NCBI GenBank assembly: GCA_964524145.1
Contig: CAZGCA010000046.1
Location: forward strand, 1-49,427
Reading direction: 5' to 3'
DNA length: 49,427 nt
From: CAZGCA01 sp964524145
Lineage (GTDB): Bacteria > Hydrogenedentota > CAZGCA01
The translations under genes were made by a program, and so were the position numbers. This document shows positions 41,089-49,427 of this stretch, piece after piece (positions within the stretch are counted from its first letter, which is position 1; each line of letters opens with the position of its first letter). The notes below the pieces were generated by a model, which was given only the letters and a program-made list of their open reading frames with translations, did not search any database and was not told the DNA's origin.

Positions 41089-42549
41089 TCAGTCTACCCC
41101 TTCCACGCTCCGGAGAACGCGGCCGAAACCGGCCAAGGCTTCTTCAATCACCTCGTCGGTATCCGCCATGCTCGCATACAGTCGGCTCCCTGCCAGGGTG
41201 ATGATGCCCTCGGCAGTATACGCCGCACCCATCTCCTCCCCAATCTTCTTTCGTTCCATCACCTTTGTGAAGAAGTCAGGGTCGGTCATGTCGACCAACA
41301 AGACCGCGTGGGTTTCCAGATGGAGGATGGAACCGTGGTTGTACACGAAGAAGGGCAGGTCGAGTTCGTCTATGACAGCCTGAAGGCCCTCGCAAAGCTT
41401 GTCCCCTGCCTGTCCTGCAAGGATGGGAGCGTTGGTCCGCTCCATCTCCGAGATCGCGTAGTACCCCGCCGCACAACTCAGCGGGTTGGCGGAAAGGGTG
41501 CCGCCCACGAGAGTCTTCTGCTGTCCCGAACCGATGCCGGCCGAGAACCCGGCCATGATGTCCGCACGTCCACCAACGCCGCCGGCCGCGGGATACCCGC
41601 CCGCGACGCACTTCCCGAAAACCGTCAGATCGGGCTTGACGTTGAAATACCCCTGTGCGCCACCCAGGCCGAGTCGGAAAGCGGTCACCACCTCGTCAAA
41701 TATGAGCAGCGCTCCGAACTCGTCGCACAACTCGCGCACCTGGCGGTTGAAGTCCTTCTGCACCGGGCGCGTGCCGCTCTCGGTGCCGATAGGTTCGACG
41801 ATAACGGCCGCCGTACCGCCCTGTGCCTCGTTCTGTTCGAGCAGCTTTCGCAACCCCTGCTCGCCGCTGATATCGTTGGGGAAGAACTCCTGTGTGTGCT
41901 GCAGGCAGCCTTCGGGGATGCCGGCCGCCTCGTAAGAGCCCGTGCCGGGAATGCGCGTGCCAAACACAAGCTGGTCGCTCCAGCCGTGGTAGGCCCCGCC
42001 GACTTTGATCACTTTGTTCTTGCCGGTGAAGTTACGCGCCGCTCGCAGTGCAGCCATCGCGCCTTCCGTGCCGCTTCCCAGCATGCGAAACATCTCGATT
42101 GCCGGCATGTGCTTGTTGATAAGCTTGGCCAGCTTCAACTCGTACTCGTGGAAGAGACCTGTCACCGGGCCGCACTCGTTCAGGAGTTCGATGACCTTCT
42201 CTCGCACGGGCGCATAGTTGCTGCCCAACACTGTCGGACCGCCCGCCTGCAGGAAATCAATGTAGCGGTTTCCGTCGACGTCCCACAAGTATGCGCCGCC
42301 AGCTTTCGCGATGCTCAGTGGGAACGGGTAGTTGAAAGCGAGGTTGTGCTGGACGCCGCCGGGTATGTACTTTGCCGCTTCAGACGTTGATGATTTGGAA
42401 CCTTGACAGCGCGTCTCGAAGTAGTTCAGGTACTCCTGCATCTTGTCGCGCCGAATCGGCCGCGGCGGCAAACCGACGAGGCGCTTGGCTTTCGCCAGCA
42501 ACTCGTCCGTATCAGGCCATTTCGAGATTGCGTACTCCTGGGTTTCCAT
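41089..42549 (-). CDS. Class III aminotransferase, glutamate-1-semialdehyde aminomutase-like
   Basis: PLP enzyme of fold type I, 486 residues. PLP contacts: LGSGTEGAMAALR for the phosphate, Asp285 in LLIFDEVVTAFR, and the Schiff-base Lys313 in FGKCVAGGYP. It resembles glutamate-1-semialdehyde 2,1-aminomutase but is longer by about 55 residues, with an N-terminal extension, and sits with sugar-catabolic genes. A role in amino-sugar or small aldehyde metabolism is therefore likelier than heme synthesis. The frame extends to 42597. I chose the ATG at 42549 because AAGGGA lies 6 bases upstream and METQEY is a natural start. It is the first gene of the leftward operon, promoter at 42606-42635. Confidence 0.88.
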   Translation of the reverse strand: METQEYAISKWPDTDELLAKAKRLVGLPPRPIRRDKMQEYLNYFETRCQGSKSSTSEAAKYIPGGVQHNLAFNYPFPLSIAKAGGAYLWDVDGNRYIDFLQAGGPTVLGSNYAPVREKVIELLNECGPVTGLFHEYELKLAKLINKHMPAIEMFRMLGSGTEGAMAALRAARNFTGKNKVIKVGGAYHGWSDQLVFGTRIPGTGSYEAAGIPEGCLQHTQEFFPNDISGEQGLRKLLEQNEAQGGTAAVIVEPIGTESGTRPVQKDFNRQVRELCDEFGALLIFDEVVTAFRLGLGGAQGYFNVKPDLTVFGKCVAGGYPAAGGVGGRADIMAGFSAGIGSGQQKTLVGGTLSANPLSCAAGYYAISEMERTNAPILAGQAGDKLCEGLQAVIDELDLPFFVYNHGSILHLETHAVLLVDMTDPDFFTKVMERKKIGEEMGAAYTAEGIITLAGSRLYASMADTDEVIEEALAGFGRVLRSVEGVD

Positions 42550-42605
42550 ACATGTCCCTTCTTGTCGTCTAAAAGTATCAGTTCCTCTCCGGCTCACCGT
42601 TCACG

Positions 42606-42635
42606 ATTCTACACGTGGTGGTCACGCCGTGTCAA
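42606..42635 (-). promoter_or_regulatory. Sigma-70 promoter of the aminotransferase-aldolase-kinase operon
   Basis: On the minus strand, TTGACA (42635-42630) and TAGAAT (42611-42606) with an 18-base spacer. Confidence 0.75.
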
Positions 42636-42702
42636 AAGGATTCGGGAGCCGCGTTCGCTGTGCCGTCGCGATTCCTCGTGCGCCATGTCTCCTCGGCGAA
42701 CC

Positions 42703-42720
42703 GTGCCGGTATGCCGGCAC
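42703..42720. promoter_or_regulatory. Palindrome between divergent catabolic promoters
   Basis: GTGCCGG and CCGGCAC flank the centre TATG as a perfect 7-bp inverted repeat. It lies midway in the 174-base interval between the two divergent promoters of the locus. It could be an operator, or a small dispersed palindrome. Confidence 0.4.
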
Positions 42721-42809
42721 CTCCATATCCTGCTCCAAAGGCTTCTTCGTTTGAAATAAGCCTATTTGACAGAATTACTTACGGCGTTGTGTTTACGTAG
42801 TGCTTCGCC

Positions 42810-42838
42810 TTGACACGGGCCCAAGCTTTGTCTATATT
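42810..42838 (+). promoter_or_regulatory. Sigma-70 promoter of the GH2-symporter-GH2 operon
   Basis: TTGACA at 42810-42815 and TATATT at 42833-42838 with a 17-base spacer. Transcription would start near 42845, leaving about 32 bases before the ATG at 42877. Another TTGACA at 42766-42771 lacks a good -10 partner. Confidence 0.75.
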
Positions 42839-42876
42839 ACTGCCTGTCAGTGCTCTCAGCAACGAGGTCCACCCTA

Positions 42877-45800
42877 ATGAGTGGAAGTCAATACATGGTG
42901 ATCAGCGCCGTTATCATAGCCGTTCTTGGTGTATCGCCCATTTTGCCTGCCGTGACTGATGCAGAACCCGTGTACGATCTGCCTCGCCTGACTCCACGCC
43001 CAGTTTCGGTTGCAGGTATTGATGAGAGGCAGGTGTCCCTTAACGGCACGTGGCGGTTCAATCCGTCTCCGCCTGAGGAGTTTTGGAAGGGTGACGCTCC
43101 TGTTGGAAACGGCTGGGCGGAGATAGAGGTGCCCGGTGAGTGGGTCATGCAGGGATTTGCGGTTGAAGAAGACACGGCTGCTGGATACCGGCGGGAGTTT
43201 GTGCCCCCATCCGACTGGAAAGGACACCGCGTTAAGCTGCGCTGCGATGCGGTCTACAGCGATGCGGTTGTCTGGGTCAACGGCGGCGAAGCTGGGAGGC
43301 ATGAAGGCGGCTTCACACCGTTCGAGTTGGATGTTACGGACCTCGTCCGGGTCGGGCGGACCAACACGATAGCGTTGGCGGTAAGAAACGAATCCCTTTC
43401 CGACGTCTTGGCGAGCGCCACTCAATATGCCGCGCACCAGCTCGGCGGCATCACGCGGAAGATATACCTGTTCGCCGTGCCGGAGGTACACATTGCCTCG
43501 CTCCACGTCGAGACGACATTCGACGAGTCGTACCGTGACGCTATCCTCCGCGTGCTCCTCGAGACGGCCAACGAAGGGAAACGGGACGTCGAGCATGCGC
43601 AGGTCACGTTCGAATTACGTGCTTGTGGCGAGCACTCGGCCTCGGTATCCCTCGGTACGCGAACGCTGTTTGACATAAAGGCCGGAGAAACGGCAAGAAG
43701 CGTGTTCGAACTCCCCGTTGCCGCACCAAAGAAGTGGGACGCCGAACACCCGAATCTTTATGTACTGGCCTGCACGTTGGAAGCGGGAGCCAACACGTTG
43801 CAGGCGGTTAACCAACGGTTCGGTTTCCGTCAGGTCGAGGTTCGCGGCAATGAGGTGTTTGTCAATAACCGTTCGATCAAGCTTCGCGGGGTGTGCCGAC
43901 ACGAAGTGCATCCGTTGCGAGGCCGGTCGTTGACGCCCGAGCTCTGGAAGAAGGATGCGGAGCTTTACCGCAACGCCAACATAAACTACATCCGCACTTC
44001 GCACTATCCGCCGGGAGAGGAGTTTATCGAGGCTTGCGACGAGTTGGGCCTGTTCGTCGAAGAGGAAGCGCCACTTTGCTGGCTGGGCCATGGCGCAAAC
44101 CCTGTCTGGAGGGAGTGGGATTGCAGCGACGCGAAGTATCTTGTGCCGATTGTCCGCTCAACCACTGAGATGATTGGACGCGACCGCAGCCATCCAAGCG
44201 TCATCATCTGGTCGTTGGCGAACGAGTCAAAGTGGGGGCCAAACTTTGAGAAATCGTACCAAGCCGCCACGGCTGCCGATCCCACCCGACCGATATCGTT
44301 TCACGATCAGGCGTGGGGCAACTACAACAACCTTGGCAGCAATTTGTCCATCGGGAACTTTCACTACCCGGGACCTGGCGGTCCTGAAATCGCTGAACGA
44401 AGCGACCGGCCCATTTTGTTCGGCGAATACTGTCATCTAAACACGTACAACCGGCGCGAGATCGTAACTGACCCGGGTGTGCGCGACGCGTGGGGACAAA
44501 GCTTTTCAGCCATGTGGGAGAAGATGTTCGCTTGCAAAGGGTGTCTGGGCGGGGCCATCTGGTCGGGTGTCGATGATGTGTTTCACCTGCCGTCGGGCGA
44601 ATCCGTCGGGTACGGTGAATGGGGGCCCATCGACGGCTGGCGGCGCACCAAACCCGAATACTGGCACGTCAAGAAGGTCTACTCGCCGATCCGCGTCCTC
44701 ACCAAGACTGTCCCGACGCCTCTCGATGGCGAGCCAATCAGCTTGCGGGTTGAGAACCGCCATGATTTCACGAACCTCGACGAAGTCCGCATCGAATGGG
44801 CATTAGCTGATGAGTCCGGCACGGTCAAAGCAGACATCCCGCCTCGCAGTATCGGGACCATTGCGATCCGGCCGGAGACCAACAGCCTCAGCGGCAAGGC
44901 GCTTTCGCTCAAGTTTATCAGCCGGCGCGACTTTCTGATCGACGCCTATCTACTGCCTGTCGGGTCGTCCCAGGTGGTGGCAGGGAAGGGCGAAACACGT
45001 GCCGCAGGCGAAGTGAATCTCGAGAAGACGGGTGACACGCTCACTGTCAGAGGCGACCGCTTCATGTATGTCTTTGATCGCGAGACCGGCCGGATCAGGA
45101 ATGCCGAGGTCGACAATGAACCGGTCCTTTTGGGCGGTCCCATGCTGATGATACTGCCGCTCGCCGCCACCAGAACTGCACCCGCGCACAGGGCAGATAT
45201 CCCGCCTCTGAATTATGTCTGCCACGATTGGAAGGCAACCAAGGTCAGCGCAAGGAGAACATCAGAGGGAGCGAGAATCGTGGTGAAGGGAACGTACAAG
45301 GAAGCGGCCGGTGTCTTCATCATGAAGATTGATTTCAATGGGCGCATGACAGTCGATTACCGGTTCAAATCTCTCGGGAAGGTCAATCCCCGACAGATCG
45401 GTGTCGTTTTCGCGGTGCCCGGAACGTGCGATACTCTCGCCTGGAATCGCGATCCGCAGTGGACAGTGTATCCCCAGGATCACATCGGCCGGCCAAACGG
45501 TATAGCCAAGGCATTCCAAAAGGGTGCGGACGTCCGTACGGATCTTCGGACGGAACCTTCCCGGCCGTGGGAACTGGACGCCAATGCGCTGGGCTCGAAC
45601 GACTTTCGCAGCAGTAAGGCGAACTTCCGACGCGCATCGCTGACAGACGAACACGGCGCGGGCATCAGGGTGATTTCTGATGGTACCCGGACCGCGCGCG
45701 CGTTTGTTGACGGCGACTTCATCAAGATCCTGGTTGCAGAATACTCGAATGGTGGTGGAGAGCCGTTTCTCAAGGGACACCTCGATGCGGGTCGCAGGCC

Positions 45801-45891
45801 GCTCGAACGAGGCTCCGTACTGAAAGGTACTGCGACCCTGGAACTCCTGGCACCGGGGACGTGCATTGAGGGCTCAGAGAAATTCATGTAG
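42877..45891 (+). CDS. Secreted glycoside hydrolase family 2 enzyme
   Basis: A 1004-residue GH2-type retaining hydrolase (beta-galactosidase/glucuronidase/mannosidase group). After a signal peptide (residues about 8-30) come the sugar-binding jelly-roll (VSLNGTWRFNP, WVNGGEAGRHEGGF), the Ig-like domain and the TIM barrel. The acid/base is Glu450 in LANESKWG and the nucleophile is Glu517 in ILFGEYCHLN. RTSHYPP is the usual GH2 substrate-loop motif. The C-terminal 350 residues form further beta domains. Substrate is not determinable. GTG 42850 is in frame, but the promoter places the transcript start at about 42845, and GAGG lies upstream of ATG 42877, so I use the latter. First gene of the rightward operon. 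Confidence 0.9.
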   Translation: MSGSQYMVISAVIIAVLGVSPILPAVTDAEPVYDLPRLTPRPVSVAGIDERQVSLNGTWRFNPSPPEEFWKGDAPVGNGWAEIEVPGEWVMQGFAVEEDTAAGYRREFVPPSDWKGHRVKLRCDAVYSDAVVWVNGGEAGRHEGGFTPFELDVTDLVRVGRTNTIALAVRNESLSDVLASATQYAAHQLGGITRKIYLFAVPEVHIASLHVETTFDESYRDAILRVLLETANEGKRDVEHAQVTFELRACGEHSASVSLGTRTLFDIKAGETARSVFELPVAAPKKWDAEHPNLYVLACTLEAGANTLQAVNQRFGFRQVEVRGNEVFVNNRSIKLRGVCRHEVHPLRGRSLTPELWKKDAELYRNANINYIRTSHYPPGEEFIEACDELGLFVEEEAPLCWLGHGANPVWREWDCSDAKYLVPIVRSTTEMIGRDRSHPSVIIWSLANESKWGPNFEKSYQAATAADPTRPISFHDQAWGNYNNLGSNLSIGNFHYPGPGGPEIAERSDRPILFGEYCHLNTYNRREIVTDPGVRDAWGQSFSAMWEKMFACKGCLGGAIWSGVDDVFHLPSGESVGYGEWGPIDGWRRTKPEYWHVKKVYSPIRVLTKTVPTPLDGEPISLRVENRHDFTNLDEVRIEWALADESGTVKADIPPRSIGTIAIRPETNSLSGKALSLKFISRRDFLIDAYLLPVGSSQVVAGKGETRAAGEVNLEKTGDTLTVRGDRFMYVFDRETGRIRNAEVDNEPVLLGGPMLMILPLAATRTAPAHRADIPPLNYVCHDWKATKVSARRTSEGARIVVKGTYKEAAGVFIMKIDFNGRMTVDYRFKSLGKVNPRQIGVVFAVPGTCDTLAWNRDPQWTVYPQDHIGRPNGIAKAFQKGADVRTDLRTEPSRPWELDANALGSNDFRSSKANFRRASLTDEHGAGIRVISDGTRTARAFVDGDFIKILVAEYSNGGGEPFLKGHLDAGRRPLERGSVLKGTATLELLAPGTCIEGSEKFM

Positions 45892-45965
45892 ACTATTCCG
45901 TGCTACGAAGAGAACCTTGAGATGATAGATAACTATATGAAGCAAGGGTTAGGGAGGTAGACAGT

Positions 45966-47597
45966 ATGGATCTCACGTGGGTTGATGCCGCGGTGTTTGC
46001 CGGGTTCATGGGCACGGTCATGGCCGTGTCGCTCTATGCAGGACGAAAAGAACAAAGTTCTGAAGACTATTTCCTCGCGGGCAGAAGACTCACGTGGTGG
46101 TTGATCGGCTTTTCGCTGATCGCGTCGAACATTTCCACGGAACACTTTGTCGGCATGGCGGGCTCGGCATTCGGTCGTGTGGGGTTGGCGATCGCCAGCT
46201 ACGAGTGGATGTCGGCGATCACGCTTGTGTTCGTGGCGTGGTGGTTGCTGCCGAAGTTTCTCAAAGCCGGCATTTACACCATGCCGGAGTATCTCGAGTA
46301 CCGGTACAGTGCCGGAACACGTACGATAATGGCGATCTACATCATGGTTGCCTACATCATCGTTCTGTTGGCGACTGTGCTGTACAGTGGCGCTGTAGCG
46401 CTCAATGCCATCTTTGATATTTCCGCTGTATTCGTTCAGCGGTTCGGGATGGAGCCCGAGAATGCGGAGTTTTGGGCCAACGTCGCGGGCATATGGGGTA
46501 TCGGGATCATCGCGGGCACCTATACCGTATACGGCGGCTTGAAGGCGGTCGTCTGGTCCGACCTGCTTCAGGGTGGTGCGCTGATGATTGGAGGCGCCAT
46601 CGTAACCATCCTCGGCTTGCGGTTGCTTGGCGGCGGGAATCTGGTTGCCGGCTGGCAGGAGTTCGCCACGGCGAACGCGGACAAGCTTCATGTCGTTCTG
46701 CCCTGGAACGATCCGGATGTACCGTGGTTGGCCGTCTTCATTGGCGGGCTCTGGATTCCGAACATTTTCTATTGGGGCTTGAACCAGTTCATCACCCAGC
46801 GAACCCTTGGCGCGAAAAGCCTGGCCGAGGGCCAAAAAGGGATAATGCTCGCCGCCTGCATGAAGCTGCTCATCCCGTTCATCATTGTGATCCCGGGGAT
46901 CATGGCGTTCCAGCTTTACGGCAGCGAGATCACACACGGCGACAAGGCCTACCCGTACATGATCAGCCGTATTCTTCCTCCGCAGCTCAGGGGCGTCATG
47001 TTCGCTGCACTCTGCGGCGCGGTGATGAGTACGTTTAACTCGGGGCTCAACTCGGCCTCGACCATCTTCACTATAGACCTGTACAGCAAGTACGTCAACA
47101 GGAATACCACTGCGCGCAACCAGGTGTTTATCGGTCGGATCGCCACGGCCGTGATCGTGGTGATCGCGTGCTTATGGGCCCCGGTCATATCGGGCTTCGA
47201 AGGGGTATTCAAGTACATCCAGGAGATTTGGGGATTCATATCGCCGGGTATCGTGGCGGCGTTTCTTGTTGGCCTGGTGGTCAAGAAGGCTCCTCCCGCC
47301 GCGGCCAAAGGCGCGTTGCTCATTGGCGTACCTCTCTACGGGTTCTGTCGCTTCAGCGGAAGATTCGTGCCTGTCGAGCCGCTGATCAGGTTTAACGAAG
47401 TCGCGTTCCTGCATCACATGATGATGGTGTTCCTGGTGCTCGCGGCCTACATGCTCATAGTCACCAAGTTCAAACCGCTCGAAAAACCTGTGGAAATGCC
47501 CGTCTCTGAACTGGACACCACGCCTCATCCCCGGCAGTATCTTATGGGTGCCGTCGTGATTGCCATGACGGTGACGCTGTACATAATCTTCTGGTAA
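45966..47597 (+). CDS. Sodium:solute symporter (SSS family)
   Basis: A 543-residue inner-membrane transporter of the SGLT/SSS type, with about 13 hydrophobic helices. It carries the family-typical SEDYFLAGRRLTWWLIGFSL after helix 1, ASNISTEHFVGMAG, and AGTYTVYGGLKAVVWSDLLQ. Members couple sodium entry to uptake of sugars, amino acids or vitamins. Flanking by two GH2 enzymes suggests it imports the released sugar. It lies 74 bases after the first GH2 gene and 52 bases before the LacZ-type gene. GGGAGG precedes the ATG at the correct distance. Confidence 0.95.
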   Translation: MDLTWVDAAVFAGFMGTVMAVSLYAGRKEQSSEDYFLAGRRLTWWLIGFSLIASNISTEHFVGMAGSAFGRVGLAIASYEWMSAITLVFVAWWLLPKFLKAGIYTMPEYLEYRYSAGTRTIMAIYIMVAYIIVLLATVLYSGAVALNAIFDISAVFVQRFGMEPENAEFWANVAGIWGIGIIAGTYTVYGGLKAVVWSDLLQGGALMIGGAIVTILGLRLLGGGNLVAGWQEFATANADKLHVVLPWNDPDVPWLAVFIGGLWIPNIFYWGLNQFITQRTLGAKSLAEGQKGIMLAACMKLLIPFIIVIPGIMAFQLYGSEITHGDKAYPYMISRILPPQLRGVMFAALCGAVMSTFNSGLNSASTIFTIDLYSKYVNRNTTARNQVFIGRIATAVIVVIACLWAPVISGFEGVFKYIQEIWGFISPGIVAAFLVGLVVKKAPPAAAKGALLIGVPLYGFCRFSGRFVPVEPLIRFNEVAFLHHMMMVFLVLAAYMLIVTKFKPLEKPVEMPVSELDTTPHPRQYLMGAVVIAMTVTLYIIFW

Positions 47598-47649
47598 TGG
47601 CGGACTGTACCGCAGCGCCGGTTGCCGTCATTCGTGACGAGGGATTGTT

Positions 47650-49427
47650 ATGAGAGTGAGGGAAATGATGCACACTTCAACAGCAGTGTTCTTGGTCGCG
47701 TTCCTACTGTCGATCGCCTCGTCCGCGAGGTTGGCCGCCGAGGTCTACGATTGGGAAAACCCGAGTATGATCGGCCGGAACAAGGAACCGGCCCACTGTA
47801 CACTTATGCCGTTCGCCGACGAGGCCTCCGCCATCAAAGGCGACAGAGAAGCGTCGCCTTTCTACAAATCGCTCAACGGCGACTGGAAGTTCAACTGGGT
47901 CAGGAAACCCGCGGACCGGCCGATGGACTTCTTCAAGCCGGAGTTCGACGCTGGCGGCTGGAAAGAGATCCCGGTGCCTGCCAACTGGCAGATGCACGGC
48001 TATGGTATTCCCATCTACACGAACGTTCCTTACCCGTTTCCTGCAGACCCGCCCCACATTCCGCACGACTACAATCCCGTCGGTTCGTACCGAACCGCGT
48101 TCACGGTACCAGACGGTTGGAACGATCGGCAGGTCTTCATCCATTTCGATGGAGTCAAGAGCGCGTTCTACCTCTGGATTAACGGCGAGCAGGTTGGCTA
48201 CAGCCAGGGCAGCATGACCCCGGCGGAATTCAACATAACAGAATACATCCGGGAAGGACAGAACGTCCTGGCGGCGGAAGTCTACCGCTGGTCCGACGGG
48301 AGCTACTTGGAAGACCAGGACATGTGGCGGCTCAGCGGCATCTATCGGGACGTCTACCTGTTCTCGACGCCAATGGTCCACCTGCGAGACTTCTTCGTCC
48401 GCTGCGATTTGGACGCGCACTACAAGGATGCCGTGCTCAAGGTAACCGCCAAAGTGCGGAACTACGCCACGAGAACCGCTCGCAAGCACAGGGTCGACGT
48501 GACGCTGCTGGACGCGGCAGGCAAGCCGGTCGGCGCAAACCCGCTGATGGCGAAGACTGCATCCCGAATCCGGCGAGGCAAGGAATCGGTTCTCGAGATG
48601 GAAGCCCGTGTTGTCAACCCCGCCAAATGGTCCGCCGAGACGCCGAACCTGTACACCGTGATGCTTGTGTTGAAAGACACCGGCGGCGACGTCATCGAGA
48701 TCGAACGGTGCAACTTCGGTTTTCGCAAAGTCGAGATCAAAGAAAGCCAACTGTTCGTCAACGGTGTGTCGATCAAGATCAAAGGTGTCAACCGTCACGA
48801 GCACGACCCGGACCACGGTCGCGCGGTTCCTGTGAGCCGTATGATCGAGGATGTCAAGGTTATCAAACAGAACAACATCAACACTGTGCGCACGTCGCAC
48901 TATCCGGACAACCCGGTCTGGTACGATATCTGCTCCCGGTACGGCCTCTATCTAATCGACGAAGCGAATATCGAATCGCACGGTATGGGGTACGAGATGG
49001 ACAAAACGCTCGGAAACAAGCCGGAATGGGAAACGGCGCACGTGGACCGCATGGTCAGCGTCATCGAGCGCGACAAGAACCATCCGTCGGTGATCTTCTG
49101 GTCGATGGGCAACGAGGCCGGGGGCGGGTGCAACTTCGAGGCGACTGCAGCCGCGACACGCGAACTGGACACCACGCGCCCGATTCACTACGAGCGGTAC
49201 AACAAAGTGACCGACGTTTACAGCGAAATGTATACGCCTTTCGAACGCCTTTTGGGTTACGTGCGGAGTGGGAGAGAAAACCCGAAACCGTTCATCTTGT
49301 GCGAGTACGCTCACGCAATGGGCAACAGTGTCGGCAACCTCCAGGACTACTGGGACATCATCGACGCATACCCGCTCCTTATCGGCGGCTGCATATGGGA
49401 CTTCGTCGACCAGGGGTTGCGCAAGAA
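47650..49427 (+). CDS. Exported LacZ-type GH2 beta-galactosidase, 3' end outside the window
   Basis: Open to the last base, with 592 residues visible of a family that usually exceeds 1000. The N-terminus has a signal peptide (TAVFLVAFLLSIASSARLAA). It then follows LacZ closely: ENPSMIGRNKEPAH, SLNGDWKFNWV, the sugar-binding domain with YSQGSMTPAEF, and SDGSYLEDQDMWRLSGIYRD. The TIM barrel has acid/base Glu489 in MGNEAGGG and nucleophile Glu552 in ILCEYAHAMGNS. LacZ-like residues around both sites make beta-galactosidase activity likely. The ATG at 47650 has GAGGG 6 bases upstream. Third gene of the operon, after the symporter. Confidence 0.93.
   Translation, partial: MRVREMMHTSTAVFLVAFLLSIASSARLAAEVYDWENPSMIGRNKEPAHCTLMPFADEASAIKGDREASPFYKSLNGDWKFNWVRKPADRPMDFFKPEFDAGGWKEIPVPANWQMHGYGIPIYTNVPYPFPADPPHIPHDYNPVGSYRTAFTVPDGWNDRQVFIHFDGVKSAFYLWINGEQVGYSQGSMTPAEFNITEYIREGQNVLAAEVYRWSDGSYLEDQDMWRLSGIYRDVYLFSTPMVHLRDFFVRCDLDAHYKDAVLKVTAKVRNYATRTARKHRVDVTLLDAAGKPVGANPLMAKTASRIRRGKESVLEMEARVVNPAKWSAETPNLYTVMLVLKDTGGDVIEIERCNFGFRKVEIKESQLFVNGVSIKIKGVNRHEHDPDHGRAVPVSRMIEDVKVIKQNNINTVRTSHYPDNPVWYDICSRYGLYLIDEANIESHGMGYEMDKTLGNKPEWETAHVDRMVSVIERDKNHPSVIFWSMGNEAGGGCNFEATAAATRELDTTRPIHYERYNKVTDVYSEMYTPFERLLGYVRSGRENPKPFILCEYAHAMGNSVGNLQDYWDIIDAYPLLIGGCIWDFVDQGLRK

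Noticed and set aside
41089..42549. hemL (glutamate-1-semialdehyde aminomutase of heme synthesis)
   Set aside because: It is about 55 residues longer than usual, with an N-terminal extension, and sits in a sugar-catabolic operon, so I left the symbol blank.
42766..42795. Second upstream promoter for the GH2 operon (TTGACA at 42766)
   Set aside because: The -10 position 17-18 bases on reads TGTTTA-like sequence, a poor match, and a much better promoter lies at 42810-42838.

Overview
The window is about 49 kb of moderately GC-rich bacterial DNA carrying 22 protein genes that I accept (two run off the ends) and one tRNA. A 10-base run of N shows it is a scaffold, probably metagenome-derived. 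Several traits suggest a free-living polysaccharide degrader from the PVC superphylum or a neighbouring uncultured phylum such as Candidatus Hydrogenedentes. These are Tat-exported sulfatases, a DUF4838 protein, secreted proteins ending in dockerin-like tags, YD-repeat and NHL-repeat giants, and dispersed palindromic repeats. The assignment is an inference from gene content and no marker gene settles it.

Layout. Positions 1-806 hold the 3' end of a DUF499 ATPase gene, a family tied to anti-phage loci. Positions 948-13111 are mostly housekeeping: tRNA-Arg(CCG) followed closely by methionyl-tRNA synthetase, a TGS-domain GTPase, GTP-dependent PEP carboxykinase divergent from citrate synthase, a small charged protein, cysteinyl-tRNA synthetase, an unusual MshEN-MinD fusion ATPase, and a membrane-anchored Ntn-hydrolase. 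Positions 13217-35602 are a secretome region. It holds a 2615-residue YD-repeat protein, a sulfatase-sulfatase-DUF4838 operon, a divergent sulfatase-fold lipoprotein without the formylglycine cysteine, a double NHL propeller joined to two caspase-like domains, and a rhodanese-LRR protein. The YD-repeat, NHL-caspase and rhodanese proteins end in the same two-repeat dockerin-like tag.

Positions 35866-49427 look like a carbohydrate-utilisation region. A URO-D family gene (interrupted only by an assembly artefact) and a Tat-exported aldo/keto reductase come first. A leftward operon follows (class III aminotransferase, class II aldolase, FGGY kinase). It diverges from a rightward operon (secreted GH2 hydrolase, SSS sodium symporter, LacZ-type GH2 hydrolase cut by the window end). 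A plausible flow is hydrolysis outside the cytoplasm, sodium-driven uptake, phosphorylation by the kinase and cleavage by the aldolase. The substrate cannot be read from sequence.

Many upstream regions carry readable sigma-70 type promoters with 17-18 bp spacers, which helped fix start codons and transcription units. At least four families of palindromic intergenic repeats are present. No CRISPR array, insertion sequence, rRNA or replication origin was found.
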